Counted from the stretch's first letter, positions 48,411 to 58,437 are shown. The stretch: DNA of 64,000 nucleotides from Anaeromyxobacter dehalogenans 2CP-1 (GCF_000022145.1 NC_011891.1:558001-622000), one strand, 5' to 3'. Numbers and translations are program-made. Notes: generated by a model from the sequence alone, not told the origin.

Positions 48411-48448
48411 TGTACCGGCCCGTACGCGCGGGCGTACCATCCGGTACA
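48411..48448. promoter_or_regulatory. 38-nt nested perfect dyad, probable enhancer site of the sigma-54 operon
   Basis: The outer arms are TGTACCGG (48411-48418) and CCGGTACA (48441-48448); the inner arms are GTACGC (48422-48427) and GCGTAC (48432-48437). Spacers of 3 nt on each side and a 4-nt centre make it fully symmetric, with four GTAC cores. Its centre is about 87 bp upstream of the start expected from the sigma-54 element at 48492, a typical distance for an NtrC-type enhancer. It could also fold as a terminator hairpin for the kinase-hydrolase operon. Confidence 0.65.
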
Positions 48449-48491
48449 CCGGGGGGCGCTCCGGGCGGCGCAACCCCGCGAGATCCGGTGC

Positions 48492-48506
48492 GGCACGCGG
48501 GTTGCT
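48492..48506 (+). promoter_or_regulatory. Sigma-54 (-24/-12) promoter
   Basis: GGCACG-CGGG-TTGCT matches the -24/-12 consensus (TGGCACG-N4-TTGCW) at every base except the leading T, with the invariant GG and GC ten bases apart (48492-48493 and 48504-48505). Transcription should start near 48516, leaving a leader of about 35 nt to the ATG at 48551. A sigma-54 activator is encoded at the end of the same gene run. Confidence 0.75.
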
Positions 48507-48550
48507 CTGGGATCAGGTCGAGCCGCATGTCGCGGCGCAGTGAGGACACC

Positions 48551-49273
48551 ATGAAGCGATGGATCATCGGAGCCGCAGCGGCGCTGCTCGCCTCCGGCGC
48601 CGCCCGCGCGCAGACCACCCCGACCACCGACTCGGTCCAGCAGCAGGATCACGATCGCCTGCACGACGGCACCGGCACCGGCGACCAGCTCCGCCAGCAC
48701 GACCGCCTCCACGACGGCAGCGGGATCGGCGACCAGGTCCGGCAGATGGCGAAGGACCCGGCGCACCAGGCCGATCCCACCGCCATGGGCGACCAGGTCC
48801 GTGAGATGGCGCAGGATCGCGACCGGCTGCACGACGGAACGGGCACGGGCACCGGCGACCAGACCCGCGCGCGGATGCATGACCAGGCGCGCGCCCAGAT
48901 GCACGAGGCGATGATGCAGCACGCGCCGGTGGGCGCCGCCCACCCCGAGCTGCCCGGCCAGGCGATGCAGGGCATGGCCCAGCGCAGCGCGGCCGAGGCG
49001 CGCGAGGCGCAGGCCACCCGCGCGGCCGAGCGGCACGCGCTCCGGCACCAGGCGGGCCAGGCCGCGACGCAGCGGCCGGAGGGTGCGCAGGGGCACCACG
49101 GCACCGGCCACGGGGAGGGCATGAACGGCGCGGGCGAGTGCGGCGAGGCCGCTGGCGCGCACCACCTGATGGAAATGCACGGCGGCACCATGGGCGGTCA
49201 CGGCGGGACCGGCGGCATGGACGGCGGGTCCGGCACCGGCGGCGGCATGGGCGACCACGGCGGGATGCGCTGA
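48551..49273 (+). CDS. Exported His/Met-rich repeat protein, first gene of the sigma-54 operon
   Basis: 240 aa from ATG 48551 (GAGG upstream). A signal peptide ends at SGAARA near residue 20. Residues ~30-110 hold three copies of a unit like DRLHDGTGTGDQ, spaced by QVR(Q/E)MA helices. Then comes a helical stretch rich in Met, His, Gln and Arg (ARMHDQARAQMHEAMMQH), and a C-terminal Gly/His/Met tail (HHLMEMHGGTMGGHGG) with one Cys before it. The protein is hydrophilic and looks disordered with metal ligands throughout. No family is recognised. By position it is the analogue of ZraP/Spy-type periplasmic proteins in metal or envelope-stress systems, but there is no sequence match. Confidence 0.7.
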   Translation: MKRWIIGAAAALLASGAARAQTTPTTDSVQQQDHDRLHDGTGTGDQLRQHDRLHDGSGIGDQVRQMAKDPAHQADPTAMGDQVREMAQDRDRLHDGTGTGTGDQTRARMHDQARAQMHEAMMQHAPVGAAHPELPGQAMQGMAQRSAAEAREAQATRAAERHALRHQAGQAATQRPEGAQGHHGTGHGEGMNGAGECGEAAGAHHLMEMHGGTMGGHGGTGGMDGGSGTGGGMGDHGGMR

Positions 49274-49284
49274 GCGGTGCGGCC

Positions 49285-49893
49285 GTGAGCACGCACGCCC
49301 TGATCCTCCTCGGAGTCGCGCTCGCGGCCGGCGCGGACGCCGGCGAGCACCTGCTCGCCGGCGCACGCCATTTCCGCGAGGGGCGCTACACCGAGGCGCT
49401 GGTGGAGTTCCGGGTCGCCGAGCGGATGGGCGATCCGGACGCGCGGCCGTACGCCGGCGCGACGCTGGTCAAGCTGGGCCGTCCCGAGGAGGCGCTCGAG
49501 GCGTTCGGGACGGGCGCGGCCGCGGGCGGCGACGCGCTCATCGCCTACTACCAGGCGCTCGCGTGCTACGACGCGCGCCTGTACCTCTGCGCCGACGCGC
49601 TGCTCGCGGGCGTCGGGGAGCGCTCCGGGCCGCGGGTCGCCGCCGAGGCGGCGCGGCTCCGCGCCGACATCGCCCGGACGCTGCGCGCGGAGCCCTCCAC
49701 CGCCGCGGTGGACTTCTACCTGGCGCGGTGCCAGGCGCTCGGCGGCGAGCGGCGCCCCGCCGCCGCGGCCGCGTTCTGCCGCGAGGCCGCGGGGCTCTCC
49801 GCCCGGCGGCGCGACGGCTACCGCCGCGACGACGCGCGCAAGCTGCTCGCCGGGCTCACCGCCCGCGCCGAGGCGGCGGAGGCACGCCCGTGA
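49285..49893 (+). CDS. TPR-like exported protein
   Basis: 202 aa from GTG 49285, 11 nt after the previous stop. A short hydrophobic leader (HALILLGVALAAGADA) precedes TPR-type helices: GARHFREGRYTEALVEFRVAERMGD, YAGATLVKLGRPEEALEAFGTGAAAG, and a third pair with two Cys. The GR-x-EEALEAF spacing is typical of tetratricopeptides, a protein-binding scaffold. Its last four bases overlap the next gene (GTGA). Function unknown; the context suggests an envelope complex with the downstream TPR/barrel protein. Confidence 0.7.
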   Translation: MSTHALILLGVALAAGADAGEHLLAGARHFREGRYTEALVEFRVAERMGDPDARPYAGATLVKLGRPEEALEAFGTGAAAGGDALIAYYQALACYDARLYLCADALLAGVGERSGPRVAAEAARLRADIARTLRAEPSTAAVDFYLARCQALGGERRPAAAAAFCREAAGLSARRRDGYRRDDARKLLAGLTARAEAAEARP

Positions 49894-51294
49894 TCGCCGC
49901 CCTCCTGCTCGCCGCGGCCGCCGCGGCCACCTCGCCCTGCGCGCCGGTCGCCGCGGCCGCTGCGCCGGACGCGTCCGCCGCCGCCGAGTACCGCGCCGTG
50001 GCGGAGGCGGGCGCTCGGCGCCGGTGACCGCGGCACCGCCGCCGCCGCGTTCCGGGCGGCGGCCGAGCGCGACCCCGCCGACGCGCGCTCGCGCGCCGCG
50101 CTCGCGAAGCTGTGCGCGGCGGGGCCGGCCGGCCCGGATCCGTTCGAGGAGGGGCTGCGGCTGCTCGACGCCGGCGAGACGCGCCAGGCCGCCGACGCGT
50201 TCGCCGCGGCGCGCGCCGCCGGGGCAGGGGAGTCCGCCGCGCTGCTGGAGGGCATCTGCCGGTACGATCTGGGCGAGGACGACGCGGCGCGGCCGCTGCT
50301 CCGCGAGGCGGAGCGGGTGCCGGCGCACCGCGAGCTGGCCCGGCTCTACCTCGGCCTCGTCGCGCTCCGCGCGGGCCAGGGCGCCGAGGCGGCCTCGCTG
50401 TTCGACGCCGCCACCGCCAACCCGGCCCTGGCGCGCATGGCCACCGACCTGTCGCGCCTCGCCAGCCGCGACGGCCGGCTGGTGCTGTCGGCCTGGGCCG
50501 AGAGCGGCTGGGACTCCAACGTGACGCTGGCGTCGCCCGGCTCCGCGGGCAGCGGCGACGCGGACGGCATCTGGGCCGTCGGCGCGACCGGGCTGTGGCG
50601 GCCGCGCGGCGCGGTGGGCCCATACCTCCGGGCCGGCGGCGCCGCGCACGAGCAGTTCCAGCTCGGCGCCTACGACCTCGCCGCGCTCGACGGCGCGGCC
50701 GGCTGGCAGGCGCGCGCCGGCGCGGCCTCGCTGCTCGCCGAGTACGCCTACGGCTACCGCACGCTGGCGGGCGATCGCTACCTCTCCGCGCACCGGCTGC
50801 TCGCGTCGGCCGGCCTGCCGCTCGGCCGGGCGGTGCTCTCCGGGACCGCGTTCGTGCGCCTCGAGTCGTACTCGGGCGCGTACGATCCGTTCTCCGGCGT
50901 GCTCACCCGCGGCGAGGTGAAGCTGGCCTTCCCGGTCGGCCTGGCCTGGCTCGGCCTCGCCTACGGCGCCGGCCGCGACGCGGCCGACGTCGGCTACCTG
51001 TCCTGGGTGGAGCACGGTCCCCGCGCCGAGCTGCGCCTGCCGCTCGGCGCGCGCGCCCGCCTCGCCGGCGAGGTCGGCGCCTCCTTCCGCACGTACGACG
51101 CGGCGGACCCGGTGCTGCTCGACACGCGGCGCGACACCTACCTCGACGCGGCGCTGCTCGGCGAGCTCGACCTGGGCCGCCGGCTCACCGCGCGCCTGGG
51201 CCTGCAGGCCCGCCGCGCGCTCTCCAGCATCCCGTCGCTCGAGTACGACAAGCTCGTGCCCACCGTCGGCTTGCAGTGGACGGCGGGGTATTGA
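49890..51294 (+). pseudogene. TPR plus outer-membrane beta-barrel protein, interrupted by a +1 frameshift at about 50010
   Basis: From GTG 49890 the frame gives a signal peptide (VIAALLLAAAAAATS) and runs into TGA at 50025. Dropping one G of the GGG at 50009-50011 restores a continuous frame to 51294: AEAALGAGDRGTAAAAFRAAAERD, TPR-like helices (GLRLLDAGETRQAADAFAAARAAG, HRELARLYLGLVALRAGQGAEAASLF), then from about residue 195 alternating amphipathic strands (LSAWAESGWDSNVTLAS ... LVPTVGLQWTAGY) ending in an aromatic residue as outer-membrane barrels do. Restored length is about 467 aa. The intact downstream frame shows no decay, so a sequencing error, a very recent mutation or recoding are all possible. 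It overlaps the kinase start by 1 nt. Confidence 0.7.
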
Positions 51295-52538
51295 TGGGCC
51301 GCGCGCTCGCGCCGCTGCTCGCCGGCCTGCTCGGACTGGCCGGCGCGCTCGGCGCGACGCTCGCGCTCCACCGCGCCGCCTCCGCGGCGCTGGATCGCGT
51401 GCTCGAGGAGCGGCTCGCCGGCGCGGGCGCCACCGCCGCCGAGCTGCTCGGGCGGGCCGGCGCGGATCCGGCCGCGCTCCGCGCGGTGATGGCCGCGAAC
51501 GGGCTGGAGGGGGCGTACCTCGTCGATCGCGACCTCCGCGTGCTGGCCGACGCCACCGGCGCGGCCGGCGGGCGCGCCGATCTGCTCCGGGCGGACCCGG
51601 CGCGGGTGGCGCGCGCGCTGCGCGGCGAGCCCTCGGTGGCGTTCGCCTACGCGGTCGGGGACCTCCCGGTCGCGACCGGCTACTTCCCGGTGCGCGGGCC
51701 GGACGGCGCGCCGGTGGCCGCGCTGGCGCTCGAGGCGGGGCAGGGCTTCGCGGCCGCGCGCGCCGGGCTGCGGCGGGCGCTGTGGACGGGGGTGGCGCTC
51801 TCGGCGCTGGCCGCGCTGGCGCTGGCGCTCGGGGCGGCCGGCTTCGCGCGGGCGGAGCGGCGCTCGGCGCGGGCCGCGGCGCGGGCCGCCCGCGGCGAGG
51901 CGCTCGCGACGATGGCCGCCATGGTCGCGCACGAGATCCGCAACCCGCTCGGCGTCATCCGCGGCGCGGCCGAGCTGGTCCGCGCGCGCTCCGGGGCCGC
52001 GCTCGCGCCGCGCGACCAGGAGGCGCTCGCCGACGTGCTCGGCGAGGTGGAGCGGCTGCGCCGCCTCACCGAGGACTTCCTGGACCTGGCGCGCGACCCG
52101 GCCATCGCCGCCGAGCCGGCCGACCTCGCCGAGCTCGCCGCGGAGGCGGCGCGCGCGCTGGGCCGCGCCCACCCGTCGGTCGAGGTGGCGCTCTCGGTGC
52201 CGCCGCTCCGGGTGCGCGCCGACGCGGCGCGGGTGCGCCAGGTGCTCGCGAACCTGCTCGAGAACGCGGCGCTGGCCGGGGCGCGCCGGGTCGCGGTCAC
52301 CGCCGGCCCGGCCGGCCCGATGGCGCGGCTGGAGGTGCGCGACGACGGGCCGGGCGTGGACGCGGCGGTGCGCGCACGCCTGTTCGAGCCGTTCGCGAGC
52401 GGCCGCGCCCGCGGCGCCGGCCTGGGGCTCGCCATCTCCCGGCGCATCGCCGAGCGGCACGGCGGCGCGCTCGAGCTCGCCGACCCGGGCCCGCCCGGCG
52501 CGGCGTTCGCGCTCACCCTGCCGCTCGAGCCCGGATAG
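51294..52538 (+). CDS. Membrane sensor histidine kinase of the sigma-54 operon
   Basis: 414 aa from ATG 51294. Helix one spans ~5-26, a periplasmic domain ~27-162, and helix two ~163-183. The periplasmic part contains GLEGAYLVDRDLRVLAD and FPVRGPDGAPVAALALE, resembling a Cache/PAS-like sensor fold. A phospho-acceptor follows at His213 in MVAHEIRNPLG. The ATPase boxes are LANLLENAALAGA (N), RDDGPGVD (G1) and GAGLGLAIS (G2). No HAMP or cytoplasmic PAS is seen, the simple layout of ZraS-type kinases. The phosphate partner is the regulator encoded 9 nt downstream. The signal is unknown; the metal-ligand-rich first gene hints at a metal or envelope cue. Confidence 0.88.
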   Translation: MGRALAPLLAGLLGLAGALGATLALHRAASAALDRVLEERLAGAGATAAELLGRAGADPAALRAVMAANGLEGAYLVDRDLRVLADATGAAGGRADLLRADPARVARALRGEPSVAFAYAVGDLPVATGYFPVRGPDGAPVAALALEAGQGFAAARAGLRRALWTGVALSALAALALALGAAGFARAERRSARAAARAARGEALATMAAMVAHEIRNPLGVIRGAAELVRARSGAALAPRDQEALADVLGEVERLRRLTEDFLDLARDPAIAAEPADLAELAAEAARALGRAHPSVEVALSVPPLRVRADAARVRQVLANLLENAALAGARRVAVTAGPAGPMARLEVRDDGPGVDAAVRARLFEPFASGRARGAGLGLAISRRIAERHGGALELADPGPPGAAFALTLPLEPG

Positions 52539-52547
52539 GATCGCCGC

Positions 52548-53879
<1,332 letters not shown>

Positions 53880-53882
53880 GGG

Positions 53883-54007
53883 CCCTTCGACTCCGCCCCG
53901 CTCACCCCGACCCTTCGACTCCGGCGAGCCTGCGGCTCGCTCGCTCATCCCGAGCGTAGCGCGGCCCCTGGGGCCGCGCGGAGTCGAGGGACGCTCAGGG
54001 TGAGCGG
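53883..54007. repeat. Long nested inverted repeat after the sigma-54 operon
   Basis: Outer arms CCGCTCACCC (53898-53907) and GGGTGAGCGG (53998-54007) are perfect complements. Inside, CCCTTCGACTCCG (53911-53923, with a direct copy at 53883-53895) faces CGGAGTCGAGGG (53979-53990), and GCGCGGCCCC/GGGGCCGCGC forms the centre around 53969. Elements of this kind (CTTCGACTCC...GGAGTCGAAGG) are dispersed in many high-GC genomes. Here it separates convergent genes and can act as a bidirectional terminator. Confidence 0.75.
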
Positions 54008-54029
54008 GTGCCGCGGCGTCGAGGGAGCG

Positions 54030-55202
54030 CTACCCGCCGCTCGCGGCCGCCGGCTTGGCGCCGAGCAGCGTGGCGAGGTCGCCGGGGTAGACCTTGCCCC
54101 CGTACACGTAGCTCGGGGTCCCGCGCACGCCGGCCTGGATGGCGCTCTCGATGTCGTCGGCGAGGCGCTTCTCGGTCTCGGGCGAGGAGAGGCAGGCCTC
54201 GAAGCGCGGCAGGTCGAGCCCGATCCGCCGGGCCAGCTCCCGCACCGGCGCCTTCTCCGCCTGGTTGCGGAACAAGGCGTCGTCCATCTGCTCGAACCGG
54301 CCCTGCGCCTCGGCGCAGATGGCCGCGCGGGCGAGATCGCAGGCGCCCACGTGGAAGGGCCGGATGAGCTTCGGGTTGCAGGTGTCGTCGAGCGGGAAGT
54401 GGCGCCGCACCACCTTCACGTCGGGCCGGGACGCCAGGATGGGCTTGTTGGCCTCGTGGCTCCTGGCGCAGAACGGGCACTCGTAGTCGCTGTACTCGTA
54501 CAGCACGATCGAGCCGGGCGGGCCCAGGCTCGCGGCCGGCGCGGCGGCGGGCGCGCCCGCCGGGGCGGGTGGCGGACCGGCGTAGCGGGCCAGCAGCCCG
54601 CCCGAGGCGGCCAGGAGCGCGAGCGCGGCCGTCGCCGACGCGAGCGGGCGCGCGCGCAGCGTGGCCACGTCGGACCGGAGCGCGGCCGCGGGGCCGCCGG
54701 CGCGCCGCGCCAGGGCGAACGAGCAGCCGGCGAGCGCGAACGACACCAGCCACGAGCCCGCGCACACGATGCACAGCGAGCCGATCACCAGCTCGGAGAT
54801 CGCCGCCAGGAACACGGCCCCGGCCGCCATGAACGCCGACGCGGCGAACAGGAGCCCGGCCGGCCATCCGGCGTCCCCGCGCGGCCGCCGGAGCGCCGAG
54901 AGCGCGAGCGCGGCGACGACCAGGTACGCCAGGAGGCCCCACGCCGCGAGGGGCACCCCGAGCAGCGACGACCAGGCGCTCAGGGCGACCTTGTCGCAGT
55001 TCACGCGCTCGGAGATGGCGCAGAAGCTGGACGCGCCGCCGGCGTGGGCGCGGCCGTGGAGCAGGGTCAGCTCGGCGGCGAGGCCGGCGCCGGCCAGCGC
55101 CAGGACGAGGATGGCGAGCGCGAGCGCGCGCGAGCGGGCGGGGAGCCCCCCGCGATCGGGCTGCTTGCCCCTGGAGGTGTCGGGAACGTGGGATGCGGGC
55201 AC
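54030..55202 (-). CDS. VKOR-DsbA fusion: vitamin K epoxide reductase domain plus thioredoxin-like oxidase
   Basis: 390 aa from GTG 55202 (weak ribosome site). The N-terminal membrane part has about five helices with the VKOR pairs: CAISERVNCDKV with loop cysteines and CIVC as the quinone-proximal CxxC. The C-terminal periplasmic domain is DsbA-like, with YSDYECPFCARSHEANKP (CPFC active site), DDTCNPKL and the cis-Pro loop VRGTPSYVYGG. The fusion lets quinone reoxidise the thioredoxin domain to make disulfides in exported proteins. It could serve the exported Cys-containing proteins encoded nearby. It is convergent with the response-regulator gene. Confidence 0.92.
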   Translation of the reverse strand: MPASHVPDTSRGKQPDRGGLPARSRALALAILVLALAGAGLAAELTLLHGRAHAGGASSFCAISERVNCDKVALSAWSSLLGVPLAAWGLLAYLVVAALALSALRRPRGDAGWPAGLLFAASAFMAAGAVFLAAISELVIGSLCIVCAGSWLVSFALAGCSFALARRAGGPAAALRSDVATLRARPLASATAALALLAASGGLLARYAGPPPAPAGAPAAAPAASLGPPGSIVLYEYSDYECPFCARSHEANKPILASRPDVKVVRRHFPLDDTCNPKLIRPFHVGACDLARAAICAEAQGRFEQMDDALFRNQAEKAPVRELARRIGLDLPRFEACLSSPETEKRLADDIESAIQAGVRGTPSYVYGGKVYPGDLATLLGAKPAAASGG

Positions 55203-55258
55203 GGGGGGATGGTAACCGGAAGTCGCCCGGGCGTCCTGCCTCGCGATGCCCCCCGCCG

Positions 55259-56410
55259 TCAGGCGGGGGACTCGAGCGGAAGGCGGAGCGAGAACCGGGC
55301 CCCCTTGCCGCTCGCGCTCTCGACCGCGATGTCGCCGCCGTGCGCGTTCAGGATCTGCCGCGCGGTCCACAGGCCGACGCCGAGCCCGGGGTAGTGCGCC
55401 ACCGGCGCGGCGCGCTCGAACCGCTCGAACACGCGCGACTGGTCCTCCGGCGCGATGCCCGGCCCCCGGTCCTCGATGACGACCAGCGCGCGGCGGTCGT
55501 CGCGGCTGGCGGTGACCTCGATCGGCGAGCGCCCGCCGTACTTCACCGCGTTCCCGAGCACCGCGGCGATCGCATCGGCCACCCGGCGGCGGTCCCACCG
55601 GCCGGGGATCGGCCCGGGGGCGTGCACGCTCAGCGCGGTCCCCTTGCGCCGGACGTCCGGCTCGAAGCGCGCCGCCACCTCCTGCACCAGCTCGGACAGG
55701 TCGAACGGGGCCGGCTCGAGCTGCAGGGCGCCGCGCGACATCTCGGCGAGGTCGAGGAGCCCGCTCACGAGCTCGCCCAGCCGCGCCACGTGGCGCTGGA
55801 GCTGGTGGAGCCGCTCCACCTGCTGCCCGGTGACCGGCTGCCCCTCGTGCGTCTGCCGGGCGAGCGACTGCGCCACGAGCTGCACGCAGGTGAGCGGGGT
55901 GCGCAGCTCGTGCGACGCGACCGCCAGGAAGTCGTCGCGCGACCGCACCGCCTCGCGGGCCTCGGCCAGGTTCCGCCGCGCCTCCTCCCCGCGCCGGCGC
56001 TCGGTCAGGTCGCGCGTGATCTTCGCGAACCCGCGGAGCGCGCCGTCCGGGCCGCGGAGCGCGGTGACCACCACGCTCGCGAAGAACCGCGTGCCGTCGC
56101 GGCGCACCCGCCAGCCCTCGTCCTCGCTGGAGCCCTGCTCGGCCGCCTCGCGCAGCTCCGCGGCCGGCTTGCCCCGGCGCACGTCCTCGGGCGTGAAGAA
56201 CACCGCGAAGTGCCGCCCCACGATCTCGTGCGCCGGGTAGCCCTTGATCCGCTCCGCGCCCGGGTTCCACGAGAGCACGTGGCCCGACGGATCCAGCATG
56301 AAGATCGCGTACTCCTTCACGCTGTCCACCAGCAGGCGGAGGAGCTGCTCCTGCTCCTGCAGGTGTCCCGGGCCGGCCGGGTGCGGGCGGTGATCGCTGG
56401 GGTCGCTCAT
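55259..56410 (-). CDS. PAS-domain sensor histidine kinase (soluble)
   Basis: 383 aa from ATG 56410. A PAS domain (about 22-140) contains SVKEYAIFMLDPSGHVLSWNPGAERIKGYPAHEIVGRHFAVFF and a PAC-type TRFFASVVVTALRGPDGALRGFAKITRDLTERR. HisKA follows with the acceptor in LAVASHELRTPLT, then N (VLGNAVKYGG), G1 (IEDRGPGIAPED) and G2 (PGLGVGLWTARQI) boxes. There is no membrane segment, so it senses something in the cytoplasm. No response regulator is adjacent, making it an orphan kinase, which is common in myxobacteria. It lies divergent from the FAD oxidoreductase gene. Confidence 0.92.
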   Translation of the reverse strand: MSDPSDHRPHPAGPGHLQEQEQLLRLLVDSVKEYAIFMLDPSGHVLSWNPGAERIKGYPAHEIVGRHFAVFFTPEDVRRGKPAAELREAAEQGSSEDEGWRVRRDGTRFFASVVVTALRGPDGALRGFAKITRDLTERRRGEEARRNLAEAREAVRSRDDFLAVASHELRTPLTCVQLVAQSLARQTHEGQPVTGQQVERLHQLQRHVARLGELVSGLLDLAEMSRGALQLEPAPFDLSELVQEVAARFEPDVRRKGTALSVHAPGPIPGRWDRRRVADAIAAVLGNAVKYGGRSPIEVTASRDDRRALVVIEDRGPGIAPEDQSRVFERFERAAPVAHYPGLGVGLWTARQILNAHGGDIAVESASGKGARFSLRLPLESPA

Positions 56411-56665
56411 CGTCTCGAGGCACGAGGTGCACCGCGCCAGCGCGAACGCTCGCGCGCACCCGACGGGGGGAATCTTGCCTCGGCGCGCGGCTGGCGCCGC
56501 GGCAGTTCGACGCCCGCCCCAACAGGTCCCGCGGCGTGGGACGCGCGGCGACGTGCGGACGCCCGGCCGGTCCCCCGCGTCGCGATCGCACGACCCGTCC
56601 GGCGAAACGCCGCGCCCGATCCGTGGCGCGAACCGGGGCCCCGCGCGCGGGCTACACTCCCGCTC

Positions 56666-57694
56666 ATGGCGGGGACCGAGGGATCGCCGGTGGTGATCGT
56701 CGGGGCCGGCGTGGCCGGGCTCTCCTGCGCGAGGGCGCTCGCGGAGGGCGGCCGGCGCGCGCTGGTGCTGGACCGGGCGCACGGTGTGGGCGGCCGCTGC
56801 GCCACGCGCGCGCTGGAAGGCCAGCCGGTGGACTACGGCGCGGTGTTCCTGCACGGGCGCGACCCGGCGTTCCTGGCCGCGCTCGACGCGGTGCCCGCGA
56901 CGCGGCTCGACTGGCCCGCCGACGTGCACGGCAGCGGCCCGCCGTGCCAGCCGGAGGCGTTCTCGCCGGGTGAAGTCCGCCGCGCGTTCGCCGAGGGCGT
57001 GAACGCGTTCCCGCGCCACCTGGCGGAGGGGCTGGAGCTGCGCCTGCAGCGCAAGGTGGTCGGGCTCGTGCCCGGCGACGGCACCGTGGCGCTCCGGCTC
57101 GACGACGGCTCGTTCCTGGAGGCCGAGACCGCGGTGCTGGCGCTCGCCGCGGAGCAGGCCGACGAGCTGCTCGCCACCGTGCTGCCGGCGCCGCCCGCCG
57201 TGGCCGCCGCCCGGGCGCTGCTCGCGACCGCCTCGAGCCACTGCGCGCTCGCGCTGCTCGCCGTGTACGGGCCCGCCGCGCCGCGCCCGCCCTGGCACGT
57301 GAGCTACCCGGAGACCTCGCGCATCGTCCAGCTCGTCTCGCACGAGTCGAGCAAGCGCCCCGGCTCGCCGCTGCTCGTGCTCACCTACCAGGCCCACCCG
57401 GCCTGGTCGCGCCAGCACCTCGACGATCCGGACTGGCCGCGCCGCGTGCTCGACGAGGCGGCGCGCCTCCTCGGCCCGTGGGCCGCGGACCCGCGCACCG
57501 CGCACCCGCACCGCTGGCGCTGGGCCCGCACCGATCTCGCCGCGGAGCTGGCGCGGCCGCTGCTGCTGGCGCTGCCGGGCGGCGCGCGGCTGGGCGTGGC
57601 GGGCGATCGCTTCGCCCCGGGCGGCGGCATCGAGGCGGCGTGGCGCTCGGGCCGCGCGCTGGCGGGACGGGTCCTCGCGGGGGAGGGGGCATGA
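56666..57694 (+). CDS. FAD-dependent amine oxidoreductase (renalase-like)
   Basis: 342 aa from ATG 56666; TACACT lies 7 nt before it, suggesting a near-leaderless transcript. It begins VVIVGAGVAGLSCARALAEGG (Rossmann GxGxxG), then VLDRAHGVGGRCATR (FAD motif RxxxGGRxxT-like), and ends GVAGDRFAPGGGIEAAWRSGRALAGRVL, the C-terminal FAD-contact motif of the amine oxidase clan. Bacterial renalase-like enzymes oxidise dihydronicotinamide isomers. It overlaps ribA by 4 nt, which suits a flavoprotein encoded with a flavin-synthesis gene. Confidence 0.82.
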   Translation: MAGTEGSPVVIVGAGVAGLSCARALAEGGRRALVLDRAHGVGGRCATRALEGQPVDYGAVFLHGRDPAFLAALDAVPATRLDWPADVHGSGPPCQPEAFSPGEVRRAFAEGVNAFPRHLAEGLELRLQRKVVGLVPGDGTVALRLDDGSFLEAETAVLALAAEQADELLATVLPAPPAVAAARALLATASSHCALALLAVYGPAAPRPPWHVSYPETSRIVQLVSHESSKRPGSPLLVLTYQAHPAWSRQHLDDPDWPRRVLDEAARLLGPWAADPRTAHPHRWRWARTDLAAELARPLLLALPGGARLGVAGDRFAPGGGIEAAWRSGRALAGRVLAGEGA

Positions 57695-58437
57695 CCGGCG
57701 GCGGCGACGCGCTGGCGCAGCTCGTGCTGCGCGATCGGGATCACGAGTGCGAGGGCTTCGGGCCGGGCCGCGTCTGCGTCCGCGTCGTCGCGGTGGCGCG
57801 CCTCCCGACGCGCGCCGGCCCGTTCCGGATCGTCGCGTTCTGGAACAACCGCGACGCAAAGGAGCACGTGGCGCTGGTGCACGGCGACGTGGTGGGCGCG
57901 GCGGACGTGCCGGTGCGCCTCCACTCGGAGTGCCTGACCGGCGACGTGATGGGCTCGCTCCGCTGCGACTGCCGCGACCAGCTCACCGAGGGGCTCGCCG
58001 CGATCCAGCGCGAGGGGCGCGGGGTGCTGCTGTACCTGCGGCAGGAGGGGCGCGGGATCGGCCTCATCAACAAGATCCGCGCGTACGCGCTGCAGGAGCA
58101 GGGGCTCGACACGGTCGAGGCGAACCTCGCGCTCGGCTTCCGCGACGACGAGCGCGACTACGCCGTGGCGGCCCACATGATCCACGGCCTGGAGCTCCGC
58201 TCCATCCGCCTCATCACCAACAACCCGGAGAAGATCCGGCAGCTCACCGCGTACCGGGTCGACGTGAGCGGGCGCATCCCGCACGTGATCCCGCCGGGCG
58301 AGCACAACCGCTTCTACCTGGAGACGAAGGCGCGGCGGTCCGGGCACCTGATCGACCTCGCGGCGCTCGAGCCGCGCTCCGAGCAGGCCGACCCGGTGGT
58401 GGTCGCGCCGGCGCCCGGCACGCCCGGCGGGGAGTGA
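57691..58437 (+). CDS. ribA: GTP cyclohydrolase II
   Basis: 248 aa from ATG 57691 (GGGAGGG upstream; start overlaps the previous stop). The zinc motif is CLTGDVMGSLRCDC, followed by the catalytic stretch LYLRQEGRGIGLINKIRAYALQEQGLDTVEANLALGF and NNPEKIRQL. It opens the ring of GTP in the first step of riboflavin synthesis. It stands alone without the fused DHBP synthase (RibB), and no other riboflavin genes are near. Some stand-alone paralogues serve secondary pathways, so duplication of a main ribA elsewhere is possible. Confidence 0.9.
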   Translation: MTGGGDALAQLVLRDRDHECEGFGPGRVCVRVVAVARLPTRAGPFRIVAFWNNRDAKEHVALVHGDVVGAADVPVRLHSECLTGDVMGSLRCDCRDQLTEGLAAIQREGRGVLLYLRQEGRGIGLINKIRAYALQEQGLDTVEANLALGFRDDERDYAVAAHMIHGLELRSIRLITNNPEKIRQLTAYRVDVSGRIPHVIPPGEHNRFYLETKARRSGHLIDLAALEPRSEQADPVVVAPAPGTPGGE

